Source of the DNA: Escarpia spicata
Taxonomy: Eukaryota > Annelida > Polychaeta > Sabellida > Siboglinidae
DNA: 64,000 bases
Direction of reading: 5' to 3'
NCBI GenBank assembly: GCA_963995525.1
Contig: OZ023210.1
Span: forward strand, 6,921,211 to 6,985,210
Both the position numbers and the translations under genes were made by a program. Below, one piece after another: positions 11,361 through 24,699 of this stretch. The first letter of the stretch is position 1. Each line of letters opens with the position of its first letter. The notes under the pieces were generated by a model. The model worked only from the letters and a program-made list of their open reading frames with translations, made no database searches and was not told the origin of the DNA.

Positions 11361-12663
11361 GCCTATGAATAGTTGGATTGTTTTGCTCCTCGCGTTACAA
11401 GACTATTCGCCAAAACGAGATCGACTCTCATCCACATGGCGTGCTGCCATAATAGTTCTACACATCGCCGAGGCACCGTATTCCGCCCGGGGAAAACACC
11501 AGGGTGTATGTTTATTTTATGGGTATACGTATGGTCTGACTACTTCAAACTGCCTCTTGTCACTGCATGGTAGGACGAACAATGGCAGGCATTTCGTTGA
11601 ACTGTGCTTGAAATTTAATTGGTTTCTGGAACCATTGAACGAGAATAAACGTACGACATTCTCCCGTACGGATTATGGACACCCTCTCCCGGAAATTCTA
11701 TCCGGACGTCCCCCCCAGTCGTTCCTCCCGACGCCCCAACGAGTTCCCCCCACACATTAGAAGAGAGATATAACATAATGTATTCCCTCCCTATGTATAT
11801 TACGAGAGATCATTTGTTATAATGTGTCCGTACACGAAATCAACGAACACATGGACAGTGCGTAAGTATAACATCATTAATATATTTCTTAATTGACCAA
11901 TTAATAAATACATTAACATTAGTAAATATGTATGAAGTGAATATATTTCTTCATTTATTTCCTTTACGCACTGCATTACGCACTGTTCTACATTCATATT
12001 ATCGATGCTTTCCCCGCTCTTTATATTAGGAGAGATTACAGTGAAAAATGTAAACAAACGTCCTATAATTAATGTTAATACAATGTCATTTTGTTACAAA
12101 TTATTACGATTCTTACTATACGGTTTCGTTCTTTCATATATAATTGATATCATGTGGTTTGTGTTATCGACACTATAACTGGTGACTGTTGTCAGTGTTG
12201 AGATGACAGGTTCTAGTTGTATCTAGACACAGAATTGGAATAATAGGTTTCAAAATGATCAACTTACTAATTATTATGTAAACTACAACAGGGGAAATGT
12301 CCGCCTTTTCGTGTCAGTGGGAAACAGCCGTGAGGGGTGACCGGTGGCAAACTGACCGGGGGTGAACGTCCTGGACTACATATATTTTGCAAAGATGCTT
12401 TAACAAAACTCAAATGTCTTCCATTCAAATGCAAGTGTTTTGGTTGAAACATTCAAATGCAAATGCCGTTTTTTATTAAAACACAAATGTTTTGCAAATG
12501 CGACATGTTCAAATGCAGATGCATTTGCATTAGAATCCTAGCCCGTTATGTACGGAAAGAACGTAGGACATTTGCATTTTAATCAAATCATTAGCATTTG
12601 AATGTTTCAATCAAAAATAGTTGCACTGCTTACTGTGTGTTCCTTCATAAATGCAACAGTGGG
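11361..12663. other. Intergenic, unassigned frame
   Basis: A 131-codon frame at 11365-11760 (+) has no recognisable motif. 12400-12620 repeats CAAATG/CATTTG-type words on both strands. No supported gene. Confidence 0.3.
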
Positions 12664-12700
12664 ATCATCTCAGAACGTCGATGTCGGATATCAGACGAAA
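12664..12700 (-). repeat. Copy of the GATATC-palindrome repeat
   Basis: Inverted relative of 3853-3893 and 4467-4502. It directly borders the LINE relic at 12701-13860. Confidence 0.55.
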
Positions 12701-13860
12701 AAAATTGTGTTAGTATGTGCATTATATCTAGAAGATGTTACAGATCTAAGAGATGCTAGTATTGCGTAATTTAGATTACATAAGATTAAAGCATTATATA
12801 TTTTGAGTAAAATGTTGCAAGGTAGAATGTGTTTTAATTTATTAGAAATCCCAATAGTCTGTGCGATTTTGTTAGTTATTCTATTTACATGATTTTTCCA
12901 ACACATGTTTATTAATAGTAAGGCCTAGAAAATTGAAATCTTCAACCGGAAATAACTCAATATCATTCATTTTAATTTGGGGTAAAACTATCTTTTTAAA
13001 GGGGCATGAAATATCATAAGTTTTTTTTAACATTAAGTGGTAACTTATTAACTTGCAACCATGCTATTTTGCTTAATTCATTGTTTATATTTCGATTGAT
13101 ATTGCTTTCATTTATATCATTAAAAATATTTAGATTGCTAGTTAAGGTATTAGCATCAGCATTTGTGATTGTATTGAACAATGTAGTATCATTGGCTATA
13201 TCTTTTATATAAAATGATAAATAAAAGGGGTCCAAGAATTTGTCCCTGGATCCAGTTTTTATATCTATTGTTTCTGAATTAGTAAATGAAAAGTCAACAT
13301 AATTATTGTTTTTTAAATAACTTCTAAGCATTCTTAGAAGTCTTTAATACCATAATAGTCTAGTTTGTATAATATAATTTTGTTATCCGATGTACCAAAA
13401 CCTTTTGATAGATCAAAATAAATGTTAAAAGGGATTTTGCCATTATCCATTTGCTGTATTATTCTGTATATCATTTCAAGGGCAACTAATTATGTAAAAT
13501 GAGTTTCTCTAAATCCGTATTAGTTATTGTAATATATAGTTTATTTTGTTGGAAATGGTGATGAATCTGTTTAAATAAAACTTTTTCAACTACCTCGGAG
13601 ATTGCAAGAAAAGAAATAGGTCGATAATTGGTATTACTCTGGCTAACTTTAGTTTTACAGGAAATATGCCAGTAGATAAAGATTTATTTATAATTAGAGT
13701 AATCGGTTCACACACTTCTTTAATTTGCTTCAATAACTTTACAGATAGGTCATCACTGCCGTACCTGGATTTTGACTTGAGACCATACATTATTCTGCTG
13801 GTAGTTTCTACATCTATAGGCATCTATAGAAGTTTTTTGAGAATGAGCGACGAGTAGTAA
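12701..13860 (-). mobile_element. Non-LTR retrotransposon relic (reverse transcriptase pieces)
   Basis: Minus-strand frames spell the order expected for a LINE RT. 13823-13590 holds the finger region with SRYGSDDLSVKLLKQI and STGIFP. 13331-13014 covers a later part in another frame. 12906-12691 has the C-terminal motif WKNHVNRITNKIAQTIGI followed by LNYAI. Frameshifts and stops separate all pieces, so it is dead. The C-terminal motif matches the better preserved relic at 55560-56501, pointing to one family. Confidence 0.8.
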
Positions 13861-15480
13861 GACTAAATGTCTATCTTTTTATTATTATAAAAATATGATA
13901 TGATATCGAAATGAATTTTGAATACAAAAGTATAGTCCATGGTACATTACATTCCGCTATGGCAGCACCGTATATTTGTCCTCGCATTCTAGACCAGAAA
14001 TCTGTGACGCTTTTGGACGCCACTGCTACGGCTCCCGCGGAGATTGGGGGATTCCCCAAGCTCTCTTGGCAACATTGTGTAAATGAATTTACATCGTATT
14101 TTTTGGATCACATGAACCAATGAAAGACTGGTCTACGTCATAGCCAGTTTCGCGGGAGTTTACCGAGCATTATAAGCGAGGTAGGTGACTTTGATGTTGC
14201 GAACAATCGTTTAAAAATTTGGTATAGTATATCTTCATTCCGTTAGTAGCATGCGTCAGTCATTTTAAAGTACGTATGCCTTCATATAATATGCATGTTG
14301 TGGTTGTGCAACGCCGTGGAAGCGTGCAATCGCCGGTGGAAAAGCAGGTCTGTCGCACGCTGTTTGGCGTTCAAAGTTGAAATGCGTTGTTTGTAGCCTG
14401 CGCTCGACCGGTTCAGCGGCACGTACGCCACGCTGGCGTTGCATAATAATTATGATGGACTGGCGCGCGCTATACAAATGCGTTTCAAGAAGTCGTGAAA
14501 ATAAGTCATAGTTTTAAATTGATTTACAAATGTAGCACTGGGCCTGAGCATGTGAGCGTAGACTGCATCGATCCAACAATCGTATGTTCGATTTGTATGT
14601 GCTTCGAATGTGTTGGAATCACGCCATTTCCTACGATGCAAAATCCACGCAATCCAAACTGTTTGCACCTAAGTCCTGATATGTTCTGTGCACAAAAGTA
14701 ACTATAGGTATGTAATTGTTGCATGGTATTCATTATTTTTTCAAATAGCTGTGCGAAAATATTAGTTTCCTAATTTAAGGCCATGCACGGCAGACAAAAA
14801 CGTATTAACTGTCATTTGTGGAATTGCATAAATCTGTTATTTAAATGAAACGTGATCGTGATTGGGCTACTTGTGTCACGTGGGCACTGGCCTGCCACGT
14901 AATTGGCTGTTGTGAGTGATGGGCTAGGGTCAATGTGTTTGACTCCATCTTGCGCTTTTGTAATTATGTCCATTTAATTTAACATTTATTATTGTTTATA
15001 ATAAGAACTAGTAATTAAAATGTTGCCGTGATATTTTAATTATTGTAATACAACAGTACTCAATGCCAGCTTTTTAATAGTCTTCTTAATAATCTGTAGT
15101 GTAAGATTACTTATACAAAAACAAAGTCCATTGACACCAATGTCATTATTTTATTTTGAGAATACACATCATATAGACAGACTTATGTTAATTAACATAG
15201 TGGTACTGCATTAATTTGTATCATACACATACATTACTACAGTTTTCCTCTATTTCATGCTGAAGAATTCTGCTGCAAATGTATGAAGAATAACAGTACA
15301 TTGAAGATAAGTGTTAACGTATGATTATTGGCATATTAGTTTAATAGTACACAAGAATTGAAACTATCAATAAAGATGTTTTGTTCTCACATCGTTTAAT
15401 TTACAATAACCTAGTATAATAAAGTAAAATAAAAGTAGGCGCATTCTGCAATAACATATACCTGACATCATTTTCACAAG
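13861..15480. other. Intergenic, no gene recognised
   Basis: AT-rich with several unsupported short frames on both strands. I saw no repeat unit or RNA gene. Confidence 0.35.
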
Positions 15481-17200
15481 AAAATATTTGTGTGTATAAG
15501 TTAGGTCAGTTACCATCTTTAGAAAGTATGTCCAAATGTTCTCTATCACGATATTGTCTGCTAGGGATTGAATTCACCTCGAAGAATGAGTTTTTGGCCA
15601 TTTTGAATACATTAACCCCTGAAACCATGATGCATCAGGTAGCTTATGAGATAAACTTCCAAATGTTGAATCAGAAAGTTAGGAAGATGAAGATTTCATG
15701 GTTAGATATCAAGCTTGCCATTGTTTTAGTTTATGGACAAGAAATGAATTCCATATCAGATAAGTACTTACAGTTAATATTTATTAATGTGAAACGAGAT
15801 TGCAACAAATTAAGAACAGGCAAAAATCAGGTTAAATATGAGAAATTTCTGCCAGCCAGCCAGAACAACAACCAAGCTTAGAATCGCTAACTGTAGTTGA
15901 TGAAACAAAACCGACAACGTCTATGGTTTTTGATCATGTGGCAAACACAGCAAAATTTGCAGAAACTGTACGGGTACCAGGTAATTGAGGACAGATTAGT
16001 TTTTGCTGAAGGAGATCACGCGAAACTAACGTACGAGAATGCGAGGTTAATGAAAGAGAATGTGAAACTTTCGATCAAGAATGTGAAAATGAAAACCCGA
16101 TTAGAAACTTTCGATCAAGAATGTGAAAATGAAAACTCGATTAGAAATGTTTGACAGAAGAAAAATTAACCAGTCTTTGAAACGTAAGGATAACTGATTG
16201 GCAAAATTGGTCTCAAAATATCATGTTGTCAAAACTGAACTGAGAGCTTTATCAAAACTAATGAAGCAAAATCAAGAGCTGCACGATGCACTGCAGAAGG
16301 CAAAATTAGCAAAATGAAAATGAAGTCAGCGATTCAAAGCTAAGCATCATCCTGATTATAAAGTAGTCTCTACAGATCTGTTGTGTCAAGCCAAAGACAA
16401 TGCAAATGAGGTGAATTCTTTACATAAAAAATTATTTACTGGCAAAATTAATCGACCTCTGCCAAAGACACTCTTCAAAATTCAAATGTGTTTATTACGA
16501 CAAAGCAGGATAGGAAAACCTACAAATCTGAAATTCGGCAGGCAAGTTACCATTTGTAAGATCTGGGATTAGCTCAGGCCAATGTATCAAAGTCTATCAG
16601 AATAGTAGTAAAATCCATCACAGGTGCAGATATGGATGGACCACTTCCCAGTTACAGCACACATAACAACATATGCAAAGAAATGAAAGTTATCGCTCAG
16701 CAACAGGTTGCAGAGGCTCTCATAGGCGAAACCAATCTTACTCTCAAATATGATGGCACAACCAAATCAGTAGGCCATCTAATAGGAACAGAGATTGCTA
16801 TAGAAAAGCAAACATTTTTGGTGGGTATCAGCCATCAAGAGGGTGGCACAGCAGCGGAGTATTGTGACTCGATCACACGTGCAATAGATGCTGTTCCAAA
16901 TTCATTGCCTGAAAACTCTTAGACAACATCTGAAAGACACAGGAATTGTAACCACAGAGATGCAGAATAGATCAATTGTATTTCATTGTTTTGTTGGCAA
17001 CCGTTTTCAATTTTACTTCTTGAACAGCGGCCTACTCTATCACTACAACAGAACAATTCAGGATTTCTTTGTCAGAATTAGCCTGCCTGGAAATGCTGTC
17101 CAACAATGTGTCCTTAATGCTCTGATGCTGGATGAGCTTCATGTAACAACACGAGCACTTGGGCTCATTGGCAAAGTGCTGACTTGGCCCTGGATGTGGT

Positions 17201-17235
<35 letters not shown>

Positions 17236-17799
17236 TTGGTTGAGATTTGAACATTCTTGACATGAACAAGTACTATGCCGAAGCCAGAGAGAAGCTTTGT
17301 TCATGGTCAGAGGATGCCGGCCCACTGCTCGGACCCAGCACGCCATCTAGTTTTGCTGATGTACCCATCAAGGATGACATTGTCCTTGACAGTCTCAAGA
17401 AGCCAACATCCAGCAATGACAAGACAATCGCCTTGCTAAAAGGCTTGTCTTGTCATATTTGAACGGCAGCTCGCCACACCGCTTGATGGTGGCTGCTTCA
17501 ACAACCCAAGTGACACCTTATTACAGCAAGCTAGGTCCTGCAAAACTTCTAACATCAGTTGCGAGCGTAACTTTTGGTCTTGTGATGGGATACTAGGTAA
17601 TGTTCGAAATGCTACCACAAGCCACTTAGAAGCGAAACATATGTACAAAGCTAATGAATCAGGCGAATGGTTAACTAGGCAGGATGATAGAGCAAAACAT
17701 AGATATACAGACAATGCCATTAGTTGTGCCAAAAAGAACACACAGGAAAGGGTTAGGAGGGTTAGAAGCAAACAGCTTGAGATAGATCGTCAGGCAGAA
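15481..17799 (+). pseudogene. Multicopy uncharacterised gene family, decayed copy, 5' and central part
   Basis: Plus-strand frames at 15492-15881, 15897-16154, 16381-16572, 16632-16922, 16888-17250, 17247-17462 and 17641-17829 succeed each other in different phases and read as one protein broken by frameshifts and stops. Visible in order: a possible DNA-binding N-terminus, a Lys/Glu/Asn-rich coiled coil (about 15990-16300), the segment MDGPLPSYSTHNNICKEM with LKYDGTTKSVGHL, an FVGNRFQFYFLNSGLLYHY segment, and ILDMNKYYAEAREKLCSWSE. I recognise these as a large repeated gene family seen in many copies in mollusc and cnidarian genomes and of unknown function; the dispersal suggests a transposon, but no catalytic triad is proven. 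A (GGCT)n insert sits at 17203-17233, and a 40-bp tandem duplication near 16065-16145 shifts the frame. Confidence 0.65.
17203..17234 (+). repeat. (GGCT)n microsatellite inside the gene relic
   Basis: About eight GGCT units between the motif coding for ALGLIGKVLTWPW and ILDMNKYYAEA. It adds residues and contributes to the frame shift. Confidence 0.9.
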
Positions 17800-19038
17800 C
17801 TCCAACCCTCACACAATACATGCACATGACATCAGTGCACTCCAACCCTCACACAATACATGCACATGACATCAGTGCACTCCAACCCTCACGCGATACA
17901 TGCACATGACATCAGTGCACTCCAACCCTCACACAATACATGCACATGACATCAGTGCACTCCAACCCTCACACAATACATGCACATGACATCAGTGCAC
18001 TCCAACCCTCACGCGATACATGCACATGACATCAGTGCACTCCAACCCTCACACAATACATGCACATGACATCAGTGCACTCCAACCCTCACACAATACA
18101 TGCACATGACATCAGTGCACTCCAACCCTCACGCGATACATGCACTTGACATCAGTGCACTCCAACCCTCACACAATACATGCACATGACATCAGTGCAC
18201 TCCAACCCTCACGCGATACATGCACATGACATCAGTGCACTCCAACCCTCACACAATACATGCGCATAACATCAGTGCACTCCAATCCTCACACAATACA
18301 TGCACATGACATCAGTGCACTCCAACCCTCACGCAATACAAGCACAAGACATCAGTGCACTCCAACCCTCACACAATACATGCACATGATATCAGTGCAT
18401 TCTAACCCTCACACAATACATGCACATCACATCAGTGCACTCCAACCCTCACACAGTACATGCACATGACATCAGTGCACTCCAACCCTCACGCAATACA
18501 TGCAGTGACATCAGTGCACTCCAACCCTCACACAATAGATGCACATGACATCAGTGCACTCCAACCCTCACACAATAGATGCACATGACATCAGTGCACT
18601 CCAACCCTCACACAGTATATGCACATGACATCAGTGCACTCCAACCCTCACGCGATACATGCACATGACATCAGTGCACTCCAACCCTCACACAATACAT
18701 GCGCATAACATCAGTGCACTCCAATCCTCACACAATACATGCACATGACATCAGTGCACTCCAACCCTCACGCAATACAAGCACAAGACATCAGTGCACT
18801 CCAACCCTCACACAATACATGCACATGATATCAGTGCATTCTAACCCTCACACAATACATGCACATCACATCAGTGCACTCCAACCCTCACACAGTACAT
18901 GCACATGACATCAGTGCACTCCAACCCTCACGCAATACATGCAGTGACATCAGTGCACTCCAACCCTCACACAATAGATGCACATGACATCAGTGCACTC
19001 CAACCCTCACACAGTATATGCACATGACATCAGTGCAC
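17800..19038. repeat. 40-bp minisatellite, about 31 copies, inside the gene relic
   Basis: The unit starts CTCCAACCCTCACACAATAC and ends ATGCACATGACATCAGTGCA. Variants carry CACGCGATAC or CAAGCACAAGAC. A higher-order block is visible: 18260-18469 recurs exactly at 18699-18908, an offset of 439 bases (eleven units less one base). The array separates the coiled-coil part of the relic (ends near 17799) from its C-terminal part (starts 19039). Confidence 0.97.
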
Positions 19039-19523
19039 GTGAAAAGATGGAGCAGTGGTTTGAGGTGGTATTTCAGCAAGGCGGGTTGTGGTCTACCCGA
19101 GATGAAATCAAGAATAACATCAGACAGCTCTCTATGACCACTGCTATGACTGTCCTAAAAGCCCAAATTAAGATCAGGACACAAATACTGAAAAGTACAG
19201 ATGACCAGATCCTCTTTATGAGTGCTACGGCTGATGAGCCTAAAGAACATCTAATCAAGCTCATCACTGTAGAAATTCCACCAGAATCCGAGGAACTCTA
19301 TAACATCATTAGAGATCCTGAGATCATAACTGGCGTTAACGTCAAACCTAAATGGGCTAATGAGAACAAATGTACATCTGAATACAGTGGTCACATAGCC
19401 GAGTTCATGAATGACACCCATGAATTTCAGTTTATCTATGAGAGTGAGACACCTTGCTACATGAAGCCTGGTGAAATCATCACCGATATTATCTCGGGTG
19501 ATTTCCGTCTTCTGCACCTGTAA
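19039..19523 (+). pseudogene. Multicopy uncharacterised gene family, C-terminal part
   Basis: Open for about 160 codons after the minisatellite, from EKMEQWFEVVFQQGGLW to the stop at 19521-19523. It contains a region expected near the end of the family: a helical block (TTAMTVLKAQIKIRTQIL), then a beta-rich stretch with NKCTSEYSGHIAEFMND and ending with a GDFRLLHL tail, which resembles a small Tudor/SH3-like fold by pattern only. No frameshift is visible in this part, so decay is concentrated upstream. Confidence 0.6.
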
Positions 19524-20659
19524 CTACCATTCCAAAAATAAAAGGTGAAGAATGAGCCCGTGTCAACACGTTTATGCTAGCTATTCTGTGTTTGGCTAAA
19601 CATGGTATTCACTGCGTGATTGAAGCCTTCACATCAGGATAGAACATGACGTACTGGTATATTGGTAGGCTTAGTGTAAAGAATACGGCGTGCTGTCATG
19701 GCTGTACATTTTTCACGATGTTTTCGAGCATTCGTTGTTTCTTGGTGAAGAAAAATAACATGACAAGATACCACATTCGCTACATCATGAAACAAACTAT
19801 TTATTCTGGCAAGTTTATAATTTTCCTGCTGACTTACATTTATTATTCATTCTCCTACGAAACATGGAAATGATCACCATGAGCTGGGTGGGATTTCTGA
19901 CTCCAGGTGCCAGGAAATAACATCTCCGAGCATCTAGAAATCAAATTTTTTCTGGGGGAGGGCCCCCACAACCCCTGCCCATCAGAGCGCCGTAACCCTT
20001 GCCAGTTCCGCAGTCTAAAAATTGACTAACCAAAATTATTTTTTCTGGTGGAAATCCTGTTGGGTATAAATAATATATAAAGTCTGAGATACCTGAGCCA
20101 GGGAGCTTCTGTGACAGCATATAATTTATTACTTTATATTTATTGTTGTATTTATTGTTGATATATCAACATTAAATACAGTATATATACTCAAATGCAA
20201 ACTCAATATATTTAGATATAGAAATTATTGATGGGAATAGTTATAATAATATATATTATAATATAGTTAACTATAAATAATATATAAACTCTGAGATGCC
20301 TGGGCCAGAGAGCTTCTTTGACAGGCGTCTGAGAGAACATTATAATTTATTATTTTATATTTATTGTTGATATATTCAATTGCAAACTCATACAAACATT
20401 CTCGCATACTCACATACAGAGACGGAAGATTCATACTGTCACCTCCACGTTGGTTTCGGTCGTGAATCACAATACTGATCAAAGATATCAGTGTTGTGTG
20501 CACTAAGAACAGTGTGGTAATAACTGCACTTATAAAATATATGGAATAGCTGGACAAACTTAACTATGTATACGTTCTTACTTTCCAGAACATGCCGAAG
20601 GCGAAGCCTATGCTGATGATTATTGGGCACAGTTTCTTCTGCAGGATGGCAGAGACGTG
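19524..20659. other. Intergenic with a duplicated ~105-bp segment
   Basis: 20066-20172 and 20271-20380 are diverged direct copies (TCTGAGAT, CTGxGCCAG, GAGCTTCT, then ATAATTTATTA). 19945-20010 is a G/C-run element relic. No gene. Confidence 0.5.
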
Positions 20660-23600
20660 CCAGAGAGATAACACATGTGGCGTACAGCACAGGTACCATC
20701 AACCAGAGGTAACATATGTGGGGTACAGCACAGGTACTATCGACCAGAGGTAACACATGTGTGGTACAGCACAGGTACCATCAACCAGAGGTAACACATG
20801 TGGGGTACAGCACAGGTACTATCAACCAGAGGTAACATATGTAGGATACAGCACAGGTACTATCGACCAGAGGTAACACATGTGGGGTTCAGCACAGGTA
20901 CTATCGACCAGAGGTAACATATGTGGGGTTCAGCACAGGTACTATCAACCAGAGGTAACATATGTGGGGTTCAGCACAGGTACTATCGACCAGAGGTAAC
21001 ATATGTGGGTTCAGCACAGGTACTATCGACCAGAGGTAACACATGTGGGGTTCAGCACAGGTACTATCAACCAGAGGTAACACATGTGGGTTCAGCACAG
21101 GTACTATCGACCAGAGGTAACATATGTGGGGTAGAGCACAGGTACCATCAACCAGAGGTAACATATGTGGGGTACAGCACAGGTACTATCAACCAGAGGT
21201 AACACATGTGGGGTACAGCACAGGTACTATCAACCAGAGGTAACACATGTGGGGTACAGCACAGGTACTATCAACCAGAGGTAACACATGTGGGGTACAG
21301 CACAGGTACTATCAACCAGAGGTAACACATGTGGGGTACAGCATAGGTACTATCAACCAGAGGTAACATATGTGGGGTACAGCACAGGTACTATCAACCA
21401 GAGGTAACACATGTGGGGTACAGCACAGGTACTATCAACCAGAGGTAACACATGTGGGGTACAGCACAGGTACTATCAACCAGAGGTAACACATGTGGGT
21501 TCAGCACAGGTACTATCAACCAGAGGTAACATATGTGGGGTACAGCACAGGTACTATCAACCAGAGGTAACACATGTGGGGTACAGCACAGGTACTATCA
21601 ACCAGAGGTAACATATGTGGGATACAGCACAGGTACTATCGACCAGAGGTAACACATGTGGGTTTCAGCACAGGTACTATCAACCAGAATTAACACATGT
21701 GGGTTCAGCACAGGTACTATCGACCAGAGGTAACATATGTGGGGTACAGCACAGGTACCATCAACCAGAGGCAACATATGTGGGGTACAGCACAGGTACT
21801 ATCAACCAGAGGTAACACATGTGGGGTACAGCACAGGTACTATCAACCAGAGGTAACACATGTGGGGTACAGCACAGGTACTATCAACCAGAGGTAACAC
21901 ATGTGGGGTACAGCACAGGTACTATCAACCAGAGGTAACACATGTGGGGTACAGCACAGGTACTATCAACCAGAGGTAACACATGTGGGGTACAGCACAG
22001 GTACTATCAACCAGAGGTAACACATGTGGGGTACAGCACAGGTACCATCAACCAGAGGTAACACATGTGGGGTACAGCACAGGTACTATCAACCAGAGGT
22101 AACACATGTGGGGTACAGCACAGGTACTATCAACCAGAGGTAACACATGTGGGGTACAGCACAGGTACCATCAACCAGAGGTAACACATGTGGGGTACAG
22201 CACAGGTACTATCAACCAGAGGTAACACATGTGGGGTACAGCACAGGTACTATCAACCAGAGGTAACACATGTTGGGTACAGCACAGGTACTATCAACCA
22301 GAGGTAACATATGTGGGGTACAGCACAGGTACTATCAACCAGAGGTAACACATGTGGGGTACAGCACAGGTACTATCAACCAGAGGTAACACATGTGGGG
22401 TACAGCACAGGTACTATCAACCAGAGGTAACACATGTGGGGTACAGCACAGGTACTATCAACCAGAGGTAACACATGTGGGGTACAGCACAGGTACTATC
22501 AACCAGAGGTAACATATGTGGGGTACAGCACAGGTACTATCAACCAGAGGTAACACATGTGGGGTACATCACAGGTACTATCAACCAGAGGTAACACATG
22601 TGGGGTACAGCACAGGTACTATCAACCAGAGGTAACACATGTGGGGTACAGCACAGGTACTATCAACCAGAGGTAACATATGTGGGATACAGCACAGGTA
22701 CTATCGACTAGAGGTAACACATGTGGGGTTCAGCACAGGTACTATCAACCAGAGGTAACACATGTGGGTTCAGCACAGGTACTATCGACCAGAGGTAACA
22801 TATGTGGGGTACAGCACAGGTACCATCAACCAGAGGTAACATATGTGGGGTACAGCACAGGTACTATCAACCAGAGGTAACACATGTGGGGTACAGCACA
22901 GGTACTATCAACCAGAGGTAACACATGTGGGGTACAGCACAGGTACTATCAACCAGAGGTAACACATGTGGGGTACAGCACAGGTACTATCAACCAGAGG
23001 TAACACATGTGGGGTACAGCACAGGTACCATCAACCAGAGGTAACACATGTGGGGTACAGCACAGGTACCATCAACCAGAGGTAACACATGTGGGGTACA
23101 GCACAGGTACTATCAACCAGAGGTAACACATGTGGGGTACAGCACATGTACCATCAACCAGAGGTAACACATGTGGGGTACAGCACAGGTACCATCAACC
23201 AGAGGTAACACATGTGGGGTACAGCACAGGTACTATCAACCAGAGGTAACACATGTGGGGTACAGCACAGGTACTATCAACCAGAGGTAATATATGTGGG
23301 GTACAGCACAGGTACTATCAACCAGAGGTAACACATGTGGGGTACAGCACAGGTACTATCAACCAGAGGTAACACATGTGGGGTACAGCACAGGTACTAT
23401 CAACCAGAGGTAACACATGTGGGGTACAGCACAGGTACTATCAACCAGAGGTAACACATGTAGGGTACAGCACAGGTACTATCAACCAGAGGTAACACAT
23501 GTGGGGTACAGCACAGGTACTATCAACCAGAGGTAACACATGTGGGGTACAGCACAGGTACTATCAACCAGAGGTAACACATGTGGGGTACAGCACAGGT

Positions 23601-24019
23601 ACCATCAACCAGAGGTAACACATGTGGGGTACAGCACAGGTACTATCAACCAGAGGTAACACATGTGCGGTACAGCACAGGTACCATCAACCAGAGGTAA
23701 CACTTGTGGGGTACAGCACAGGTACTATTAACCAGAGGTAACATATGTGGGATACCGCACAGGTACTATCGACCAGAGGTAACACATGTGGGGTTCAGCA
23801 CAGGTACTATCAACCAGAGGTAACACATGTGGGTTCAGCACAGGTACTATCAACCAGAGGTAACACATGTGGGGTACAGCACAGGTACTATCAACCAGAG
23901 GTAACACATGTGGGGTTCAGCACAGGTACTATCAACCAGAGGTAACACATGTGGGTTCAGCACAGGTACTATCGACCAGAGGTAACATATGTGGGGTACA
24001 GCACAGGTACTATCGATCA
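20660..24019. repeat. 41-bp satellite array, about 82 copies
   Basis: The unit reads AGGTAACACATGTGGGGTAC then AGCACAGGTACTATCAACCA plus G. Each unit contains the palindrome CACATGTG (E-box type) or CATATG, and GGTAC twice. Variants include GGTTCAG for GGTACAG, ATCGACC for ATCAACC, and 40-base units with one G missing. The variants cluster at both ends (20840-21120, 21600-21730, 22680-22800, 23740-23990) while the centre is homogeneous, as expected from unequal exchange. Confidence 0.98.
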
Positions 24020-24321
24020 GACCTCTGCTTGTTAGATATGTTTTCCGAGGGAAATGTGGGCTTACTATGGATGACCTTTTTCGGGAACTGGGGGCTGCAT
24101 GGGCAGTTGCACCAGTTGTTGCTGTTGTTTACATTGGGACTAATGACGTAAGCAGCATAAATTGTGTACCTGAGGACCTAGCAGACCGTATTATGGCATT
24201 CGCTCGCGAATTGCTCGCAATACCTTCTGTGGTCCAGGTAGTAGTATGCGAAATATTGACCCGAGTACCAGTAAAGTTTAGTTGGTTTGAAGTGAGATCT
24301 GATTTTGAACGTTCCAGGTAG
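24020..24321 (+). pseudogene. SGNH-hydrolase-like fragment
   Basis: An open stretch directly follows the satellite and ends with TAG at 24319-24321. It contains VVAVVYIGTNDVSSI, matching the GxND block of SGNH/GDSL hydrolases, then DLADRIMAFARELL, a hydrophobic strand and VCEILTRVPVKF. The nucleophile block (GDS) is absent, so this is a fragment. Such domains occur in ORF1 of some LINEs and in other repetitive genes. The fragment at 50176-50540 (minus) appears related. Confidence 0.5.
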
Positions 24322-24570
24322 ATTCTTAATGATAACATTTCTTAATGATATAATTGATATATGTAAATTCTCACTTCCAGCCAATTTATCTTCTAAAACA
24401 TAAACATTTTTTCTTAACTGTACAAAGTTTGATATTTGGCTACTATTACTACATACTATTACTACAGTTACACTAATCTTGCTTAGATCATTTCTTCCTA
24501 TGTCAACGATGAACACCTTTGTTGCAGCTGCTGGCACAACTTGAATGTGCCATATCAGACCAACCATGGT
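24322..24570 (-). pseudogene. Possible second SGNH-like fragment, inverted
   Basis: The minus-strand frame reads KVFIVDIGRNDLSKI, which resembles the GxND block, followed by hydrophobic segments. It faces the plus-strand fragment at 24020-24321. Weak evidence based on one motif. Confidence 0.3.
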
Positions 24571-24699
24571 ACGTCTTCCCTTTCCTAAGGTGAACTACCT
24601 TTTCATACATATGGGTCAGGATTGATCTGGTCATACTATGGAGCGATACCCTAACTATGTATCTGGCATCCTCTGGAAACTGTCAAAGAACAAAACTGT

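Noticed and set aside
11365..11760. A 131-codon plus-strand frame
   Set aside because: No motif recognised and it starts inside a repeat-like region.
20660..24019. CRISPR-like array of direct repeats
   Set aside because: There are no unique spacers; the whole 41-bp unit repeats and the surroundings are animal DNA.
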